Positions 34,082 through 43,319 of a DNA stretch of 64,000 nucleotides are shown here, piece by piece. Below the pieces are notes generated by a model. It ran no database searches and was not told the origin of the DNA. It worked only from the letters and a program-made list of their open reading frames with translations. The stretch's first letter is position 1; every line of letters begins with the position of its first letter. The stretch spans positions 1 to 64,000 of the forward strand of contig JAFKDC010000005.1 in assembly GCA_017255395.1 (NCBI GenBank). The letters are read 5' to 3'. A program made the translations under genes and the position numbers. The stretch is from Enemella evansiae (GTDB taxonomy: Bacteria; Pseudomonadota; Alphaproteobacteria; Rhodobacterales; Rhodobacteraceae).

Positions 34082-35401
34082 ATGCGGCGCCTCTACGAAC
34101 CGGCGGCCTACGGGCCGCAAGGCGCCTGCTACTGGGCCGACACCCTGCCCGCCGCCGACTGGGGCCGCCCGGAGGGCGATGCCAGCACCGAGGTCGCGGT
34201 GATCGGCGGCGGCTTCACCGGCCTGTCCGCCGCGCTGCATCTGGCTGAGGCCGGAACCGCCGTAACGGTGCTGGAGGCCGGGCACCCCGGCTACGGCGCC
34301 TCGGGCCGCAATGGCGGCTTCTGCTGCCTCGGCGGCGCCAAGGCCTCGCCCGCCGCCATCGAGCGCCGCTTCGGGTCCGGCGTCGCGCAGGCCTGGGCCG
34401 GGACCGAGAAGGCCGCCGTCGCCCGCGCCCGCGCCCTGATCGACCGTTTCGGGATCGACGCTGATACCCATTCGGACGGGGAGGTCCTGCTGGCCCACAA
34501 GCCCCGCGCCTTTGCCGCCCTGCGGGCAGAGGCGCCGGTTCTGGCAAGGGCCTACGGCGTCACGCCAAGGCTGATCCCGCCCGAGGCCCTTGCGGACCAC
34601 GGGCTGGGCGGCACCTGGCACGGCGCCCTGCACCTGCCGCTCGGCTTTGCCCTGAACCCGCGCAAGTATCACGCCGGGCTGGCGGTGGCGGCCCGCGCCG
34701 CCGGGGCCAGGCTGCACTCTGACAGCCCGGTGACCCCCCTCATGCCGCAAGGCGGGCGCTGGCACCTGACCACCCCCACGGGCCGCGTGACCGCCAAGCG
34801 GGTGATCCTTGCCACCAATGGCTATTCCTCCGAGGACCTGCCGGACTGGCTGGCCGGGCGCTATCTGCCCGCGCAGTCCAGCGTCATCGTCACCCGCCCG
34901 CTGACCGACGGCGAGCGCGCCGCGCAGGGCTGGACAAGCGACCGCATGGCTTACGACTCACGCGTCCTGCTGCACTACTTCCGCATGCTGCCCGAGGGTC
35001 GCTTTCTCTTTGGCATGCGCGGCGGGCTGCGGGCCACCCAGCGCGAGCGCGCCAGCCTCAGCCGCCGCATCCGCCAGCATTTTCACCGCCTCTTTCCCGC
35101 CTGGCGCGACGTGGAGATCACCCATGAATGGGACGGGCTGGTTTGCCTGATGCGCAGCCTGACCCCCTTCGTCGGTGCCCTGCCCGAGGCCCCGGGCCTG
35201 TTTGCCGCCATGGGCTTTCACGGCAACGGGGTTGCCATGGGCACCCATGCGGGCGCCAGCGTTGCCGCCATGGTCCGGGGCGAGACCCCGGCAGACTGCC
35301 CCGCCTTCCTCAGCCAGCCGCCCGGGCGCTTTCCGCTGGGCCGCTTCCGCCGCTCGCTGCTGCGACCGGCCTATGTCGCGGCGGGCGCGCTGGACCTGTA
35401 G
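34082..35401 (+). CDS. FAD-dependent amine oxidoreductase (PuuB/DAO family)
   Basis: The 439-residue enzyme has the FAD motif VAVIGGGFTGLSAALHLAE and the loop PGYGASGRNGGF, both typical of the D-amino-acid-oxidase family and of gamma-glutamylputrescine oxidoreductase PuuB. The C-terminal GFHGNGVAMGTHAGASVA also fits. No glutamylputrescine ligase gene is nearby, so the substrate could be a free polyamine or another amine. It is the last gene of the transporter operon, which points to oxidation of the imported compound. A small hairpin follows. Confidence 0.87.
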   Translation: MRRLYEPAAYGPQGACYWADTLPAADWGRPEGDASTEVAVIGGGFTGLSAALHLAEAGTAVTVLEAGHPGYGASGRNGGFCCLGGAKASPAAIERRFGSGVAQAWAGTEKAAVARARALIDRFGIDADTHSDGEVLLAHKPRAFAALRAEAPVLARAYGVTPRLIPPEALADHGLGGTWHGALHLPLGFALNPRKYHAGLAVAARAAGARLHSDSPVTPLMPQGGRWHLTTPTGRVTAKRVILATNGYSSEDLPDWLAGRYLPAQSSVIVTRPLTDGERAAQGWTSDRMAYDSRVLLHYFRMLPEGRFLFGMRGGLRATQRERASLSRRIRQHFHRLFPAWRDVEITHEWDGLVCLMRSLTPFVGALPEAPGLFAAMGFHGNGVAMGTHAGASVAAMVRGETPADCPAFLSQPPGRFPLGRFRRSLLRPAYVAAGALDL

Positions 35402-35432
35402 GGGCCCGAGGGTCCCTTCCGACCCCCGGCGC

Positions 35433-35450
35433 CCAAGCGTTTTGGCTTGG
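35433..35450. terminator. weak hairpin between convergent genes
   Basis: CCAAGC (35433-35438) pairs with GCTTGG (35445-35450) around GTTTTG between the FAD oxidase and the VWA gene. There is no U-tract, so termination is uncertain. Confidence 0.4.
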
Positions 35451-35451
35451 C

Positions 35452-37407
35452 CTATCGACTCAGGCTCTCGGCCAGCCGCATCAGGGTGAGCGCCTCCTGC
35501 CGGTAACCGTAGAGGTCGTCCCCCCGGGCGCCCTGTGCCAGCGCCATGGCGTCGCCGATGCTCCAGTCGCCGACCATGTCCGAGCCGCGCAGGATCTGGC
35601 CGAAGCCCGCGATGGCCGTGGCCCATTGCGCGTCCGGCAGGGGCGCGGCATCGGCCATGACCGGCACCTCGATCAACTGGCTGATGTCCGCGCCCGGCGC
35701 CTTGTAGCGCAGCTTGAGAAAGCCCAGTTCGGAGGCATCGCCCGCCACCGGCTGCGCTGCACCGTAGCGCAGCGGGTCGGTCATCCGCGCGTCAGAGCCT
35801 GCGGGCGTGATCTCGTAGATGGCGGTGACCTGATGGCCCGCGCCGATCTCTCCGGCATCTACATGATCGTTGTTGAAGTCCTCGCGGCGCAGGGCGCGTG
35901 TCTCATACCCGATCAGCCGGTATTCAGAGACGGCGGCGGGGTTCCATTCCACCTGGATCTTCACGTCGTCGGCGATGGGCACCAGCGCGCCGGTCAACTG
36001 GTCCACCAGCACCTTCTGCGCCTCGGCCAGCGTGTCGATGTAGGAGGCCATGCCGTTGCCGGTCTGCGCCAGCGCCTGCATGGTCGCGTCGTCCAGATTG
36101 CCGCGCCCGAAGCCCAGCACCGACAGGTAGGTGCCGCTCTCGCGCTGGGCGGCGATGTAGTCCTTGAGGTCGTCGGGATCGCTGATGCCGATGTTGAAAT
36201 CGCCGTCGGTGGCAAGGATCACGCGGCTGACCTCTCCCTCCGTGGTCATCTCGGCGGCGGTGGCATAGGCCTGTTGCAGGCCCGCCTGACCGGCGGTGCC
36301 GCCCCCGGCCTGAAGACGGTCGAGCGCGGCGAGGATGGTCTCGCGCTCTGTCGCCGGAGTCGGGTCCAGCACGCGGCCCGCGCTGCCCGCGTAGGTCACG
36401 ATCGAAACGCTGTCTTCGGGGCCAAGCTGGCCCAGCATCAGGCGAAAGCTCTGTTTCAGCAGCGGCAGCTTGTCGGGCTGGTCCATCGACCCGGAAGTGT
36501 CGATCAGGAAGACAAGGTTCATCGCGGGACGCGCGGCGGGCAGCGCCCCCTGCAGCCCGATATGCACGACCTGCGTGCCCTTGCGCCATGGCGTATCCGA
36601 GACGCCCACCGTCGCCGCGAAGGGCGCATCGCCCTGGGGCGCCGGGTAGTCGTAGGTGAAATAGTTCACCATCTCCTCGATCCGCAGGGCATCCTTCGGC
36701 GGCAGCATCCCGTTGGTCAGAGAGTTGCGCAGGATCGACCAGGACGCCGTGTCGACGTCGATGGAGAAGGTCGAGACCGGGTCCTCTGCCGTGATCCTGA
36801 CGCCGTTCTCCTCGGCCTTGGGGAAGGCCTCGGTGTCGGGCAGGCCGGGGGCGGGGAGGTCATAGGCGGGCGCGGGCATGGGCACAGGGCCGACCGCGCC
36901 GGGCATGCTACGCGCGGCGCCGCCCATGGCGCGGTTCTGCACGGCGGCGCCGGGGGCGGCGAAGGTCTCGGGCATCGGTTCCGCCGCCATGTCAGCGGCG
37001 ACCATCGGCGGCGCGGCTTCGATCAGTTCGGCGGGCGCGGGGTCGGCCAGCGGGGCCTCGGCCTCTTCGGTCAGCACCACCGGCCCGGGCGCGGCCTCGC
37101 GGCTGGGCAGGCCGGGCACCTGCTCGCGCAACACGGGAATGACGGCGACCATGGCAACGGCGGCCAGCGCGGTCGTGGCGGTCAGAAAACCCTTGCTTGA
37201 AATCCCTGCGATCATCTTGCGTACTCCTCTGGAAAGGCCGCCCCTCCGGGCAGGCTCAGAGGTCAGACGCGCCGGATCGGTCGATCCTTGGACATCGTCG
37301 AAATTTTTCATCGCCAGCGTCAGGGCGCGCCTGCGCGCCTCGGGATCCGGCCCGGGCAGACCCGCGTCGAAGGCGCGCTTCAGGTCGTCGAACTCGTCAC
37401 CGCTCAT
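35452..37407 (-). CDS. membrane-anchored von Willebrand factor A protein (YfbK-like)
   Basis: The 651-residue protein has a cytoplasmic N-terminal segment of about 70 residues, one membrane helix (about 72-93), a proline/alanine-rich linker, the YfbK-type N-terminal domain (SIDVDTASWSILRNSLTNG), a VWA domain and a C-terminal DUF3520-like region. The metal-ion-dependent adhesion site is intact: DTSGSMD starting at Asp303 and later ATDGDFNIG. The bulk is therefore periplasmic. Its ATG overlaps the stop of an ECF sigma gene (ATGA). The short N-terminal segment is where an anti-sigma element would be, but I see no zinc motif or known anti-sigma domain in it. Confidence 0.85.
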   Translation of the reverse strand: MSGDEFDDLKRAFDAGLPGPDPEARRRALTLAMKNFDDVQGSTDPARLTSEPARRGGLSRGVRKMIAGISSKGFLTATTALAAVAMVAVIPVLREQVPGLPSREAAPGPVVLTEEAEAPLADPAPAELIEAAPPMVAADMAAEPMPETFAAPGAAVQNRAMGGAARSMPGAVGPVPMPAPAYDLPAPGLPDTEAFPKAEENGVRITAEDPVSTFSIDVDTASWSILRNSLTNGMLPPKDALRIEEMVNYFTYDYPAPQGDAPFAATVGVSDTPWRKGTQVVHIGLQGALPAARPAMNLVFLIDTSGSMDQPDKLPLLKQSFRLMLGQLGPEDSVSIVTYAGSAGRVLDPTPATERETILAALDRLQAGGGTAGQAGLQQAYATAAEMTTEGEVSRVILATDGDFNIGISDPDDLKDYIAAQRESGTYLSVLGFGRGNLDDATMQALAQTGNGMASYIDTLAEAQKVLVDQLTGALVPIADDVKIQVEWNPAAVSEYRLIGYETRALRREDFNNDHVDAGEIGAGHQVTAIYEITPAGSDARMTDPLRYGAAQPVAGDASELGFLKLRYKAPGADISQLIEVPVMADAAPLPDAQWATAIAGFGQILRGSDMVGDWSIGDAMALAQGARGDDLYGYRQEALTLMRLAESLSR

Positions 37408-37940
37408 GCTTCTGCCTCCTTCATCGCCTTCAGCCGCTTGCGGCATTCCGAGACGCGCCAGCTGACCGTGCCTTCCGAGACCTCCAGCACCTGCGCGGCC
37501 TCGGCGTGGGTCACGCCATCCAGCACCAGCGCCAGCGTCTCGCGCAATTCGACCGAGAGGCCGCGCATCGCCTCTGTCAGCCAGTCCAAACGCTCTGCCG
37601 TCTCGGCCTCTGCGGCGCGGCGGGCCAGCTCGTGGTCGCCCCAGCCCTCGGCGGCCCTGGCATGGGTGGCGCGGCGGCGAAAGCGATCCCGCGCCGCGTT
37701 CACCGTGATGCGGTAAAGCCATGTCGTCAGCTTCGCCTCGCCCCGGAAGCCGCGCAACTTGGCGGGCAGGGCGGCGCAGATGTCCTGCGCGAGATCCTCT
37801 GCCTCGGCCCGGCTGCCGGTCAGCTTAACCGCATAGGCATAGACACGGTCATAGACCCGCTCCACCAGCAGGGCAAAGGCCTGCCGGTCGCCGTCTGCCG
37901 CCGCGCGGGCGAGGGTTTCGTCACTGACATCCATCCGCAT
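37404..37940 (-). CDS. ECF-type sigma factor coupled to the VWA gene
   Basis: The 178-residue protein has sigma region 2 (AFALLVERVYDRVYAYAVKLTGSRAEAEDLAQDI, LTTWLYRITVNAARDRFRRR) and region 4 (LSVELRETLALVLDGVTHAEAAQVLEVSEGTVSWRVSECRKRLK). It should direct polymerase to an alternative promoter set. No classical anti-sigma gene adjoins it; the next gene is the VWA protein. The start is uncertain: ATG codons at 37940 and 37934 are both possible and neither has a good ribosome-binding site. It differs clearly from RpoE at 15050. Confidence 0.85.
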   Translation of the reverse strand: MRMDVSDETLARAAADGDRQAFALLVERVYDRVYAYAVKLTGSRAEAEDLAQDICAALPAKLRGFRGEAKLTTWLYRITVNAARDRFRRRATHARAAEGWGDHELARRAAEAETAERLDWLTEAMRGLSVELRETLALVLDGVTHAEAAQVLEVSEGTVSWRVSECRKRLKAMKEAEA

Positions 37941-38100
37941 CTTGTGACTTGGACGCGCGCCGGGGCGCAATCCTTGGATACCTGACCGAATTTTTTCTAA
38001 CGCGCCGGATGTCTGAGGACGGGGCAGGCAGACGGCCCGCCATCACCCTGCCGCGCGCGGGTCTGAGACCGGGTGAGGCCAACGCCGCCGGCAATCCGTA

Positions 38101-38120
38101 GGCCGGGCTTCAGCCCGGCC
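38101..38120. repeat. perfect GC-rich hairpin past polA
   Basis: GGCCGGGC (38101-38108) and GCCCGGCC (38113-38120) form a perfect 8-bp stem with loop TTCA, 12 bases past the polA stop. There is no U-tract. The sequence resembles the common CGTAGG-CCGGGCTTCAGCCCGG intergenic repeat and may also slow transcription. Confidence 0.5.
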
Positions 38121-38131
38121 ATGGTCAAGGA

Positions 38132-40939
38132 TCAATGTGCCTCGGCCCAGTTCGCACCCTGTCCGGCATCCACAACCAGCGGCACGTCCAGCTTCACCAC
38201 CGGTTCCGCCGCACCCTCCATGACCGACCGGGCCGCGCCGATCAGGTCGTCCACCGCGCCCGCCTCGACCTCGAACAGCAGTTCGTCGTGGACCTGCAAC
38301 AGCATCTTCGCGGGCAGGCCCTCGATTGCCTCGGGCATTCGCACCATGGCGCGGCGGATGATATCCGCCGCCGTGCCCTGAATAGGCGCGTTGATCGCGG
38401 CGCGCTTGGCGAACCCGGCGCGCGGCCCCTTGGCGCCGATCTCGGGCGTGTGGATGACGCGGCCGAACAGCGTCTCGACGCGCTTGTGTTCCTGCGCGAA
38501 GGCCACCGTGTCGTCCATGTATTGCTTGATGCCGGGGAAGCGCTCGAAATAGCGGTCGATGAAGCCCTGCGCCTCGGCCCGCGGAATGCGCAGGTTGCGG
38601 GCAAGGCCGAAGCCCGAGATGCCGTAGATCACGCCGAAGTTGATCGCCTTGGCCTGCCGCCGCACCTCCGGCGTCATCTGATCCATCGGCACGTTGAACA
38701 TCTCCGACGCGGTCATGGCGTGGATGTCCTGCCCCTCGCGGAAGGCCTCTTTCAGCGCGTCGATCCCCGCCATATGGGCGAGGATGCGCAACTCGATCTG
38801 GCTGTAGTCGAGCGACACCAGCACCTTGCCCTCGGGCGCGACAAAGGCCTCGCGGATGCGGCGCCCTTCCTCGGACCGGACCGGGATGTTCTGCAGGTTC
38901 GGGTCGTTGGAGGCCAGCCGCCCGGTGTTCGCCCCGGCGATGGAATAGGAGGTATGCACCCGCCCGGTGTCGGGATTGATGTGCTCTTGCAGGGCGTCCG
39001 TGTAAGTCGATTTCAGCTTGGACAGCTGCCGCCAGTCCAGCACCCGGCCCGGCAGGTCGTGTTCCGTCGCGAGGTCCTCAAGCACGTCTGCGGGGGTGGA
39101 ATACTTGCCGTTCTTGCCGCGTTTACCGCCCGGCAGGCTCATCTTCTCGAACAGGATGTCGCCCAGCTGCGCCGGGGAACCGACGTTGAACTTCTCGCCC
39201 GCCAGCTCGTGGATCTCGGCTTCCAGTTCGGCCATCTTCTGCGCGAACTTGCCGGACATGCGCGAGAGCGTGCCCCGGTCGACCGCGATGCCCGCCATCT
39301 CCATCTGCTTCAGCACCGGCACCAGCGGGCGTTCCAGCGTCTCGTAGACCCGCGTGACGCGCGCGCGGTGCAGCTGCGGCTTGAAGGTCAGCGCAAGGCG
39401 CAGGGTGATATCGGCATCCTCGGCGGCATAGCCGGTGGCCTTGTCCAGCGGCACCCGGTCGAAGGTGATCTGCGCCTTGCCGGTGCCCAGCAGGTCCTTG
39501 ATCGGGATCGGCGTGTGCGAAAGATAGCGTTCGGACAGCGTGTCCATGCCGTGCTGATGCTCGCCACCGTGCAGGGCGTAGGACATGAGCATGGTGTCGT
39601 CGATGGGCGCGATCTCGATGCCGTAGCGCGACAGCACCTTGGCGTCGTATTTCATGTTCTGGCCGATCTTCATCACCGCCGCGTCTTCCAGCAGCGGCTT
39701 CAGCGCGGCCAGCGCCTGATCCATGGGGATCTGCCCCTCGGCCTTGGCGTCCGAGGCAAAGAGCCCCTCTCCGCTGTCCTCGGCCAGATGGGCGAGGGGG
39801 ATATAGCAGGCCTCTCCGGGCGCGACCGCAAGGCTGACGCCGACGAGGTCGCAGAGCATCTCGTTCAGGCCGGTCGTCTCGGTGTCCACCGCCACGGTGC
39901 CAAGGTCGGTCGCCCGCGCGATCCAGCGTTCGAGCGCCGCCATATCCGACACGCATTCGTAGGCGGCGGCGTCGATGGCGGGCCAGTCCGGCGCGGCCTC
40001 GGGCGCATCGGCTGCGGCGGCGGGTTCGGGAACCGCAGGCGCCTCGACCCCCGCGTTGTCGGCGATCCGCTTGGTCAGCGTGCGGAACTCCATCTTCGTC
40101 AGGAAGCCCAGCAGCACTTCGGGGTCCGGCTCTTTCACCTCCAGATCGTCAAGCGTGAAGGGCAGCTCCATATTGCAATCCAGCTGTACGAGGCGCTTCG
40201 ACAGCTCGATCTGTTCGCGCTTCTCGATCAGGGTCTGGCGGCGCTTGGGCTGCTTGATCTCTTCGGCGCGGTCCAGCAACTCTTCGAGAGAGCCGAATTC
40301 GTTGATCAACAGCGCCGCCGTCTTGATCCCGATCCCCGGCGCACCCGGCACGTTGTCGACGCTGTCGCCCGCCAGCGCTTGCACGTCCACGACCCGTTCC
40401 GGCCCGACGCCGAATTTCTCCAGCACGCCGTCGCGGTCGATGACCTTGTTTTTCATCGGGTCGAGCATCTCGACCCCCTCGCCCACAAGCTGCATCAGGT
40501 CCTTGTCCGAAGACAGGATCGTCACCCGCCCCCCGGCCTTGCGCGCCTGGCAGGCCAGAGTCGCCATGATGTCATCGGCCTCGAAGCCCTCGATTTCCTT
40601 GCAGGCGATGTTGAAGGCCAGCGTGGCCTCGCGGGTCAGCGGGATCTGCGGGCGCAGGTCCTCGGGCATGGCCTCGCGGTTGGCCTTGTACTGGTCGTAC
40701 AGATCGTTGCGGAAGGTGTGGCTGCCCTTGTCGAAGACCACGGCGACATGAGTCGGCGCGTCGGGGCCGGTGTTGCCCTCGACGTAGCGGTGCAGCATGT
40801 TGCAAAAGCCGGACACGGCGCCGATGGGCAGCCCGTCTGACTTGCGCGTCAGCGGCGGCAGCGCGTGGAAGGCCCGGAAAATATAGGCCGACCCGTCGAT
40901 CAGGTGCAGATGGCACCCCTTGCCGAAATTTCCTGCCAT
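38132..40939 (-). CDS. polA: DNA polymerase I
   Basis: The 935-residue enzyme fills gaps and removes RNA primers. It has all three domains: the 5'-3' nuclease (residues 1 to about 300; LIDGSAYIFRAFHALPP), a 3'-5' exonuclease with intact acidic motif VAVDTETTGL, and the polymerase with DYSQIELRILAHM, KAINFGVIYGISGFGLA and LQVHDELLFEV. The proofreading site is kept, unlike in some bacterial homologues. GGAGGCG precedes the ATG at 40939; the open frame continues upstream but only across trhA antisense and noncoding sequence. The gene appears monocistronic. Confidence 0.97.
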   Translation of the reverse strand: MAGNFGKGCHLHLIDGSAYIFRAFHALPPLTRKSDGLPIGAVSGFCNMLHRYVEGNTGPDAPTHVAVVFDKGSHTFRNDLYDQYKANREAMPEDLRPQIPLTREATLAFNIACKEIEGFEADDIMATLACQARKAGGRVTILSSDKDLMQLVGEGVEMLDPMKNKVIDRDGVLEKFGVGPERVVDVQALAGDSVDNVPGAPGIGIKTAALLINEFGSLEELLDRAEEIKQPKRRQTLIEKREQIELSKRLVQLDCNMELPFTLDDLEVKEPDPEVLLGFLTKMEFRTLTKRIADNAGVEAPAVPEPAAAADAPEAAPDWPAIDAAAYECVSDMAALERWIARATDLGTVAVDTETTGLNEMLCDLVGVSLAVAPGEACYIPLAHLAEDSGEGLFASDAKAEGQIPMDQALAALKPLLEDAAVMKIGQNMKYDAKVLSRYGIEIAPIDDTMLMSYALHGGEHQHGMDTLSERYLSHTPIPIKDLLGTGKAQITFDRVPLDKATGYAAEDADITLRLALTFKPQLHRARVTRVYETLERPLVPVLKQMEMAGIAVDRGTLSRMSGKFAQKMAELEAEIHELAGEKFNVGSPAQLGDILFEKMSLPGGKRGKNGKYSTPADVLEDLATEHDLPGRVLDWRQLSKLKSTYTDALQEHINPDTGRVHTSYSIAGANTGRLASNDPNLQNIPVRSEEGRRIREAFVAPEGKVLVSLDYSQIELRILAHMAGIDALKEAFREGQDIHAMTASEMFNVPMDQMTPEVRRQAKAINFGVIYGISGFGLARNLRIPRAEAQGFIDRYFERFPGIKQYMDDTVAFAQEHKRVETLFGRVIHTPEIGAKGPRAGFAKRAAINAPIQGTAADIIRRAMVRMPEAIEGLPAKMLLQVHDELLFEVEAGAVDDLIGAARSVMEGAAEPVVKLDVPLVVDAGQGANWAEAH

Positions 40940-41052
40940 GGTCTTCGCCTCCGCGTCCTGTTCCGCGTGAGGTTTGCCACGATCCGGGCCTGCCTGCCAG
41001 TTGTCCTTTTGCCTGCCCTCCCGGCACCGCGCAGGCGACCGGGCGGCCTTCG

Positions 41053-41754
41053 TCAGCCCAGGTCGAGGTCGATCAGCTCGGGCGGCGCCGCGACCACAAG
41101 GAAGACGGCGACGAAGAAGATAGTCGAGGCCGCGACCACCATCATGTGCCAGATGGTGTTGTGAAAGCGCAGGCGCGAGGCCAGCAGGAAGGGCGTTCCG
41201 ACGGAATAAAGCAGGCCGCCCACCAGCATCAGAACCGTGGCGGAAAGTGGCAGGCTGCCCAGCATGTCGCGCCCGCCGACCACGACCACCCAGCCGGAAC
41301 ACAGGCACATCAGAACGGCGGCACCGGCGGGCAGGTGCCTGCGGATCATGGTGATGACGGTCGCGCCGGCAGCCGCGCTCCAGATCGCGGTCAGCAGGCC
41401 AAGGCCAGAGCCGGACAGCAGTGCAAATGGAGTATAGGTGCCCGCGATCTTGAGGTGGATGGCCGACATGTCCAGTCGCCGCAGGAACCCCGTCCATTGC
41501 GGCGCGGGCAGATGGTTGTACAGCAGCGAGGCGGTCAACATGAACAGCAGGGTGCCGCCGTAGACGGAAACGCCGACGATCCCGGCGGCATCGCCGCGCC
41601 AGATCACCGTCAGCGTGATCAGCACCGGCACGGCGGCCAGGGCCAGCACGATGGCGGCAAGATGCACGATCATGTCGCTGGCCAGTTCCGCCCGGCTGTA
41701 AACGCGCCGGTCGCAGGACACCGGCGGCAGCCCGCGCCGGGGGACGGGGATCAT
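41053..41754 (-). CDS. trhA: hemolysin III family membrane protein
   Basis: The 233-residue protein has seven predicted membrane helices and belongs to the hemolysin III/PAQR family. The early YSRAELASDMIVHLAA, the middle SAIHLKIAGTYTPFALL and the late RFHNTIWHMMVVAAS carry the conserved serine, aspartate and histidines of the metal site. Bacterial TrhA is thought to affect membrane lipid composition and energetics; hemolytic activity is not implied. The start at 41754 is chosen as the first ATG that leaves a normal N terminus. Confidence 0.9.
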   Translation of the reverse strand: MIPVPRRGLPPVSCDRRVYSRAELASDMIVHLAAIVLALAAVPVLITLTVIWRGDAAGIVGVSVYGGTLLFMLTASLLYNHLPAPQWTGFLRRLDMSAIHLKIAGTYTPFALLSGSGLGLLTAIWSAAAGATVITMIRRHLPAGAAVLMCLCSGWVVVVGGRDMLGSLPLSATVLMLVGGLLYSVGTPFLLASRLRFHNTIWHMMVVAASTIFFVAVFLVVAAPPELIDLDLG

Positions 41755-41834
41755 GACCGCGTCCCCGGGGCCCCCGTCGGCGCCGCCGGAGCGGGTCCGA
41801 CCTGCAGGGGATATGCCGGGGCGGGGGTCACGGC

Positions 41835-42014
41835 CTAGGCCTTGTCCGCGAAATCGGCGTGAACATATCTGGCATCGCAATAGGGACACTCGACAAAGCC
41901 GGTCTCCAGCGGGATCTGCAGCCAGACCCGCGGATGCCCCAGGGCGGCCCCGCCGCCGTCGCAGGCAATGCGATGGGCCTTGACCACCACGGTTTCCGGC
42001 GCTTGCGTTGTCAT
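41835..42014 (-). CDS. small zinc-finger (zf-CHCC) protein
   Basis: The 59-residue protein has the CHCC zinc pattern: Cys in RIACDGG, His in GHPRVWLQI, and Cys-x2-Cys in [12 protein letters not shown]. It resembles the zinc-binding part of the respiratory complex I subunit NDUFS6 and the short bacterial homologues of unknown role. A preceding open frame in the same phase has no start signal, so the ATG at 42014, with GGGAA upstream, is used. It is divergent from the ABC ATPase gene. Confidence 0.85.
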   Translation of the reverse strand: MTTQAPETVVVKAHRIACDGGGAALGHPRVWLQIPLETGFVECPYCDARYVHADFADKA

Positions 42015-42165
42015 GGGCGTTCCCCTTCCCTGCGAGGCGGCGAAGGCCCCGCGATTCCAGTCTACCGGCAAGCCCTTTCCCGGAGGTTTACAAGGTTTCG
42101 GGTTCCCGTCCGGGCCCTGCCGCTCTAGATGCGGGTATGACCGATGCAACAGGGTGGAGCAAGCG

Positions 42166-43086
42166 TTGACACAGGACGCAATCCGGATCGAAGGGCTGGC
42201 CAAGACCTACGAGGGTGGAAAACAGGCGCTGCGGGGTGTGGACCTCTCGGTCCCGGCGGGGTCCGTCTTTGGCCTGCTGGGGCCGAACGGCGCCGGGAAA
42301 TCCACGATGATCAACATTCTCGCCGGGCTGGTGACGAAGACCGCCGGCAGGGTGACGATCTGGGGCTGGGACCAGGACGTGAACCCGCGCCAGAGCCGCG
42401 CCGCCATCGGCGTGATGCCGCAGGAGCTGAACCTAGACCCTTTCTTCACACCCCGCGGCGCGCTGGAAGTGCAGGCGGGTCTCTACGGCGTGCCGAAATT
42501 CGAACGCCGCTCGGACGAGATCCTCGAGATGGTCGGCCTGACCGACAAGGCCGAAGCCTATGCACGCACGCTGTCTGGCGGCATGCGACGGCGCCTTTTG
42601 CTGGCCAAGGCGCTGGTCCATTCCCCGCAGGTGCTGGTGCTGGACGAGCCCACGGCAGGTGTGGATATCGAGCTGCGGCAGATGCTCTGGCGCAACGTGC
42701 GACGGCTGAACCGCGAACGCGGCATGACGATCATCCTGACGACACACTACCTCGAAGAGGCCGAAGAGATGTGCGACGAGATCGCCATCATCAACCACGG
42801 CGCTCTGGTGGCGCGCGATTCGACCACGAACCTGCTGGGGCAGATCGACCGCCGGACAATGGTCATCGTGCCGGAAACGCAGCCCGAAACCCTGCCTGAA
42901 ACGCCCGGTGTCGAAACCCGCCGCCGCGACGACGGCAGCCTCGCGCTCAGCTACCATGCCGACCGGACCAGCGCCGAGGACGTGCTGAGCGCCGTGCATC
43001 GCGCGGGCATCCGCATCCGCGACGTGCGGACGGAGCAGGCAGACCTTCAGGACGTCTTCCTCGAACTGACGCGTTCCACGGCCTGA
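42166..43086 (+). CDS. orphan ABC transporter ATPase (ABC-2/CcmA type)
   Basis: The 306-residue ATPase has Walker [10 protein letters not shown], the signature [14 protein letters not shown] and Walker [13 protein letters not shown], as in export systems with ABC-2 permeases. A C-terminal regulatory extension of about 70 residues follows. No ATG fits: a TTG at 42166 with GGAG upstream is the best start, and an in-frame GTG at 42154 is the alternative. No permease gene lies next to it; the following gene is HIT on the other strand. Its membrane partner must be elsewhere or missing. Confidence 0.88.
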   Translation: MTQDAIRIEGLAKTYEGGKQALRGVDLSVPAGSVFGLLGPNGAGKSTMINILAGLVTKTAGRVTIWGWDQDVNPRQSRAAIGVMPQELNLDPFFTPRGALEVQAGLYGVPKFERRSDEILEMVGLTDKAEAYARTLSGGMRRRLLLAKALVHSPQVLVLDEPTAGVDIELRQMLWRNVRRLNRERGMTIILTTHYLEEAEEMCDEIAIINHGALVARDSTTNLLGQIDRRTMVIVPETQPETLPETPGVETRRRDDGSLALSYHADRTSAEDVLSAVHRAGIRIRDVRTEQADLQDVFLELTRSTA

Positions 43087-43123
43087 CGTTCCGCCAAGTT
43101 GGTCGGCTGGACGCCTCCGGCGG

Positions 43124-43175
43124 GAGTATTTGGGCAGAAAAGAAGTCCATCCGCTTCTTCTCTGTTTAAATACTC
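43124..43175. repeat. 22-bp imperfect inverted repeat, related to 33190-33243
   Basis: The left arm (43124-43145) begins GAGTATTTGGGCAGAA and the right arm (43154-43175) ends CTGTTTAAATACTC. They pair at 18 of 22 positions, with three more G-T pairs and an 8-base loop. The arms are like the repeat at 33190. It lies past the ABC ATPase and before the HIT gene end, and could act as a bidirectional terminator or a mobile repeat. Confidence 0.6.
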
Positions 43176-43319
43176 ATCGAGTCATGACCCTCGCACGGCA
43201 CGTCCGAGAGAAAGCGCGCCGTTGCCCCACGCGCCAGCCCGAGGCGAAGGCCTCAGGCCGAAGCTGAGAAAAGAAGCGCGCGCGGCAGCGCGCCCCGCGG
43301 GATCAGTCCACGTCCCGGA

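Noticed and set aside
37262-37990. TCCAAGGAT shared by the start of the VWA gene and the ECF sigma upstream region
   Set aside because: Nine bases within 700 is weak, and one copy is inside coding sequence.
38135-40840. A 901-codon plus-strand frame opposite polA
   Set aside because: Shadow of polA; composition is Arg/His/Gln-rich with no recognisable motif.
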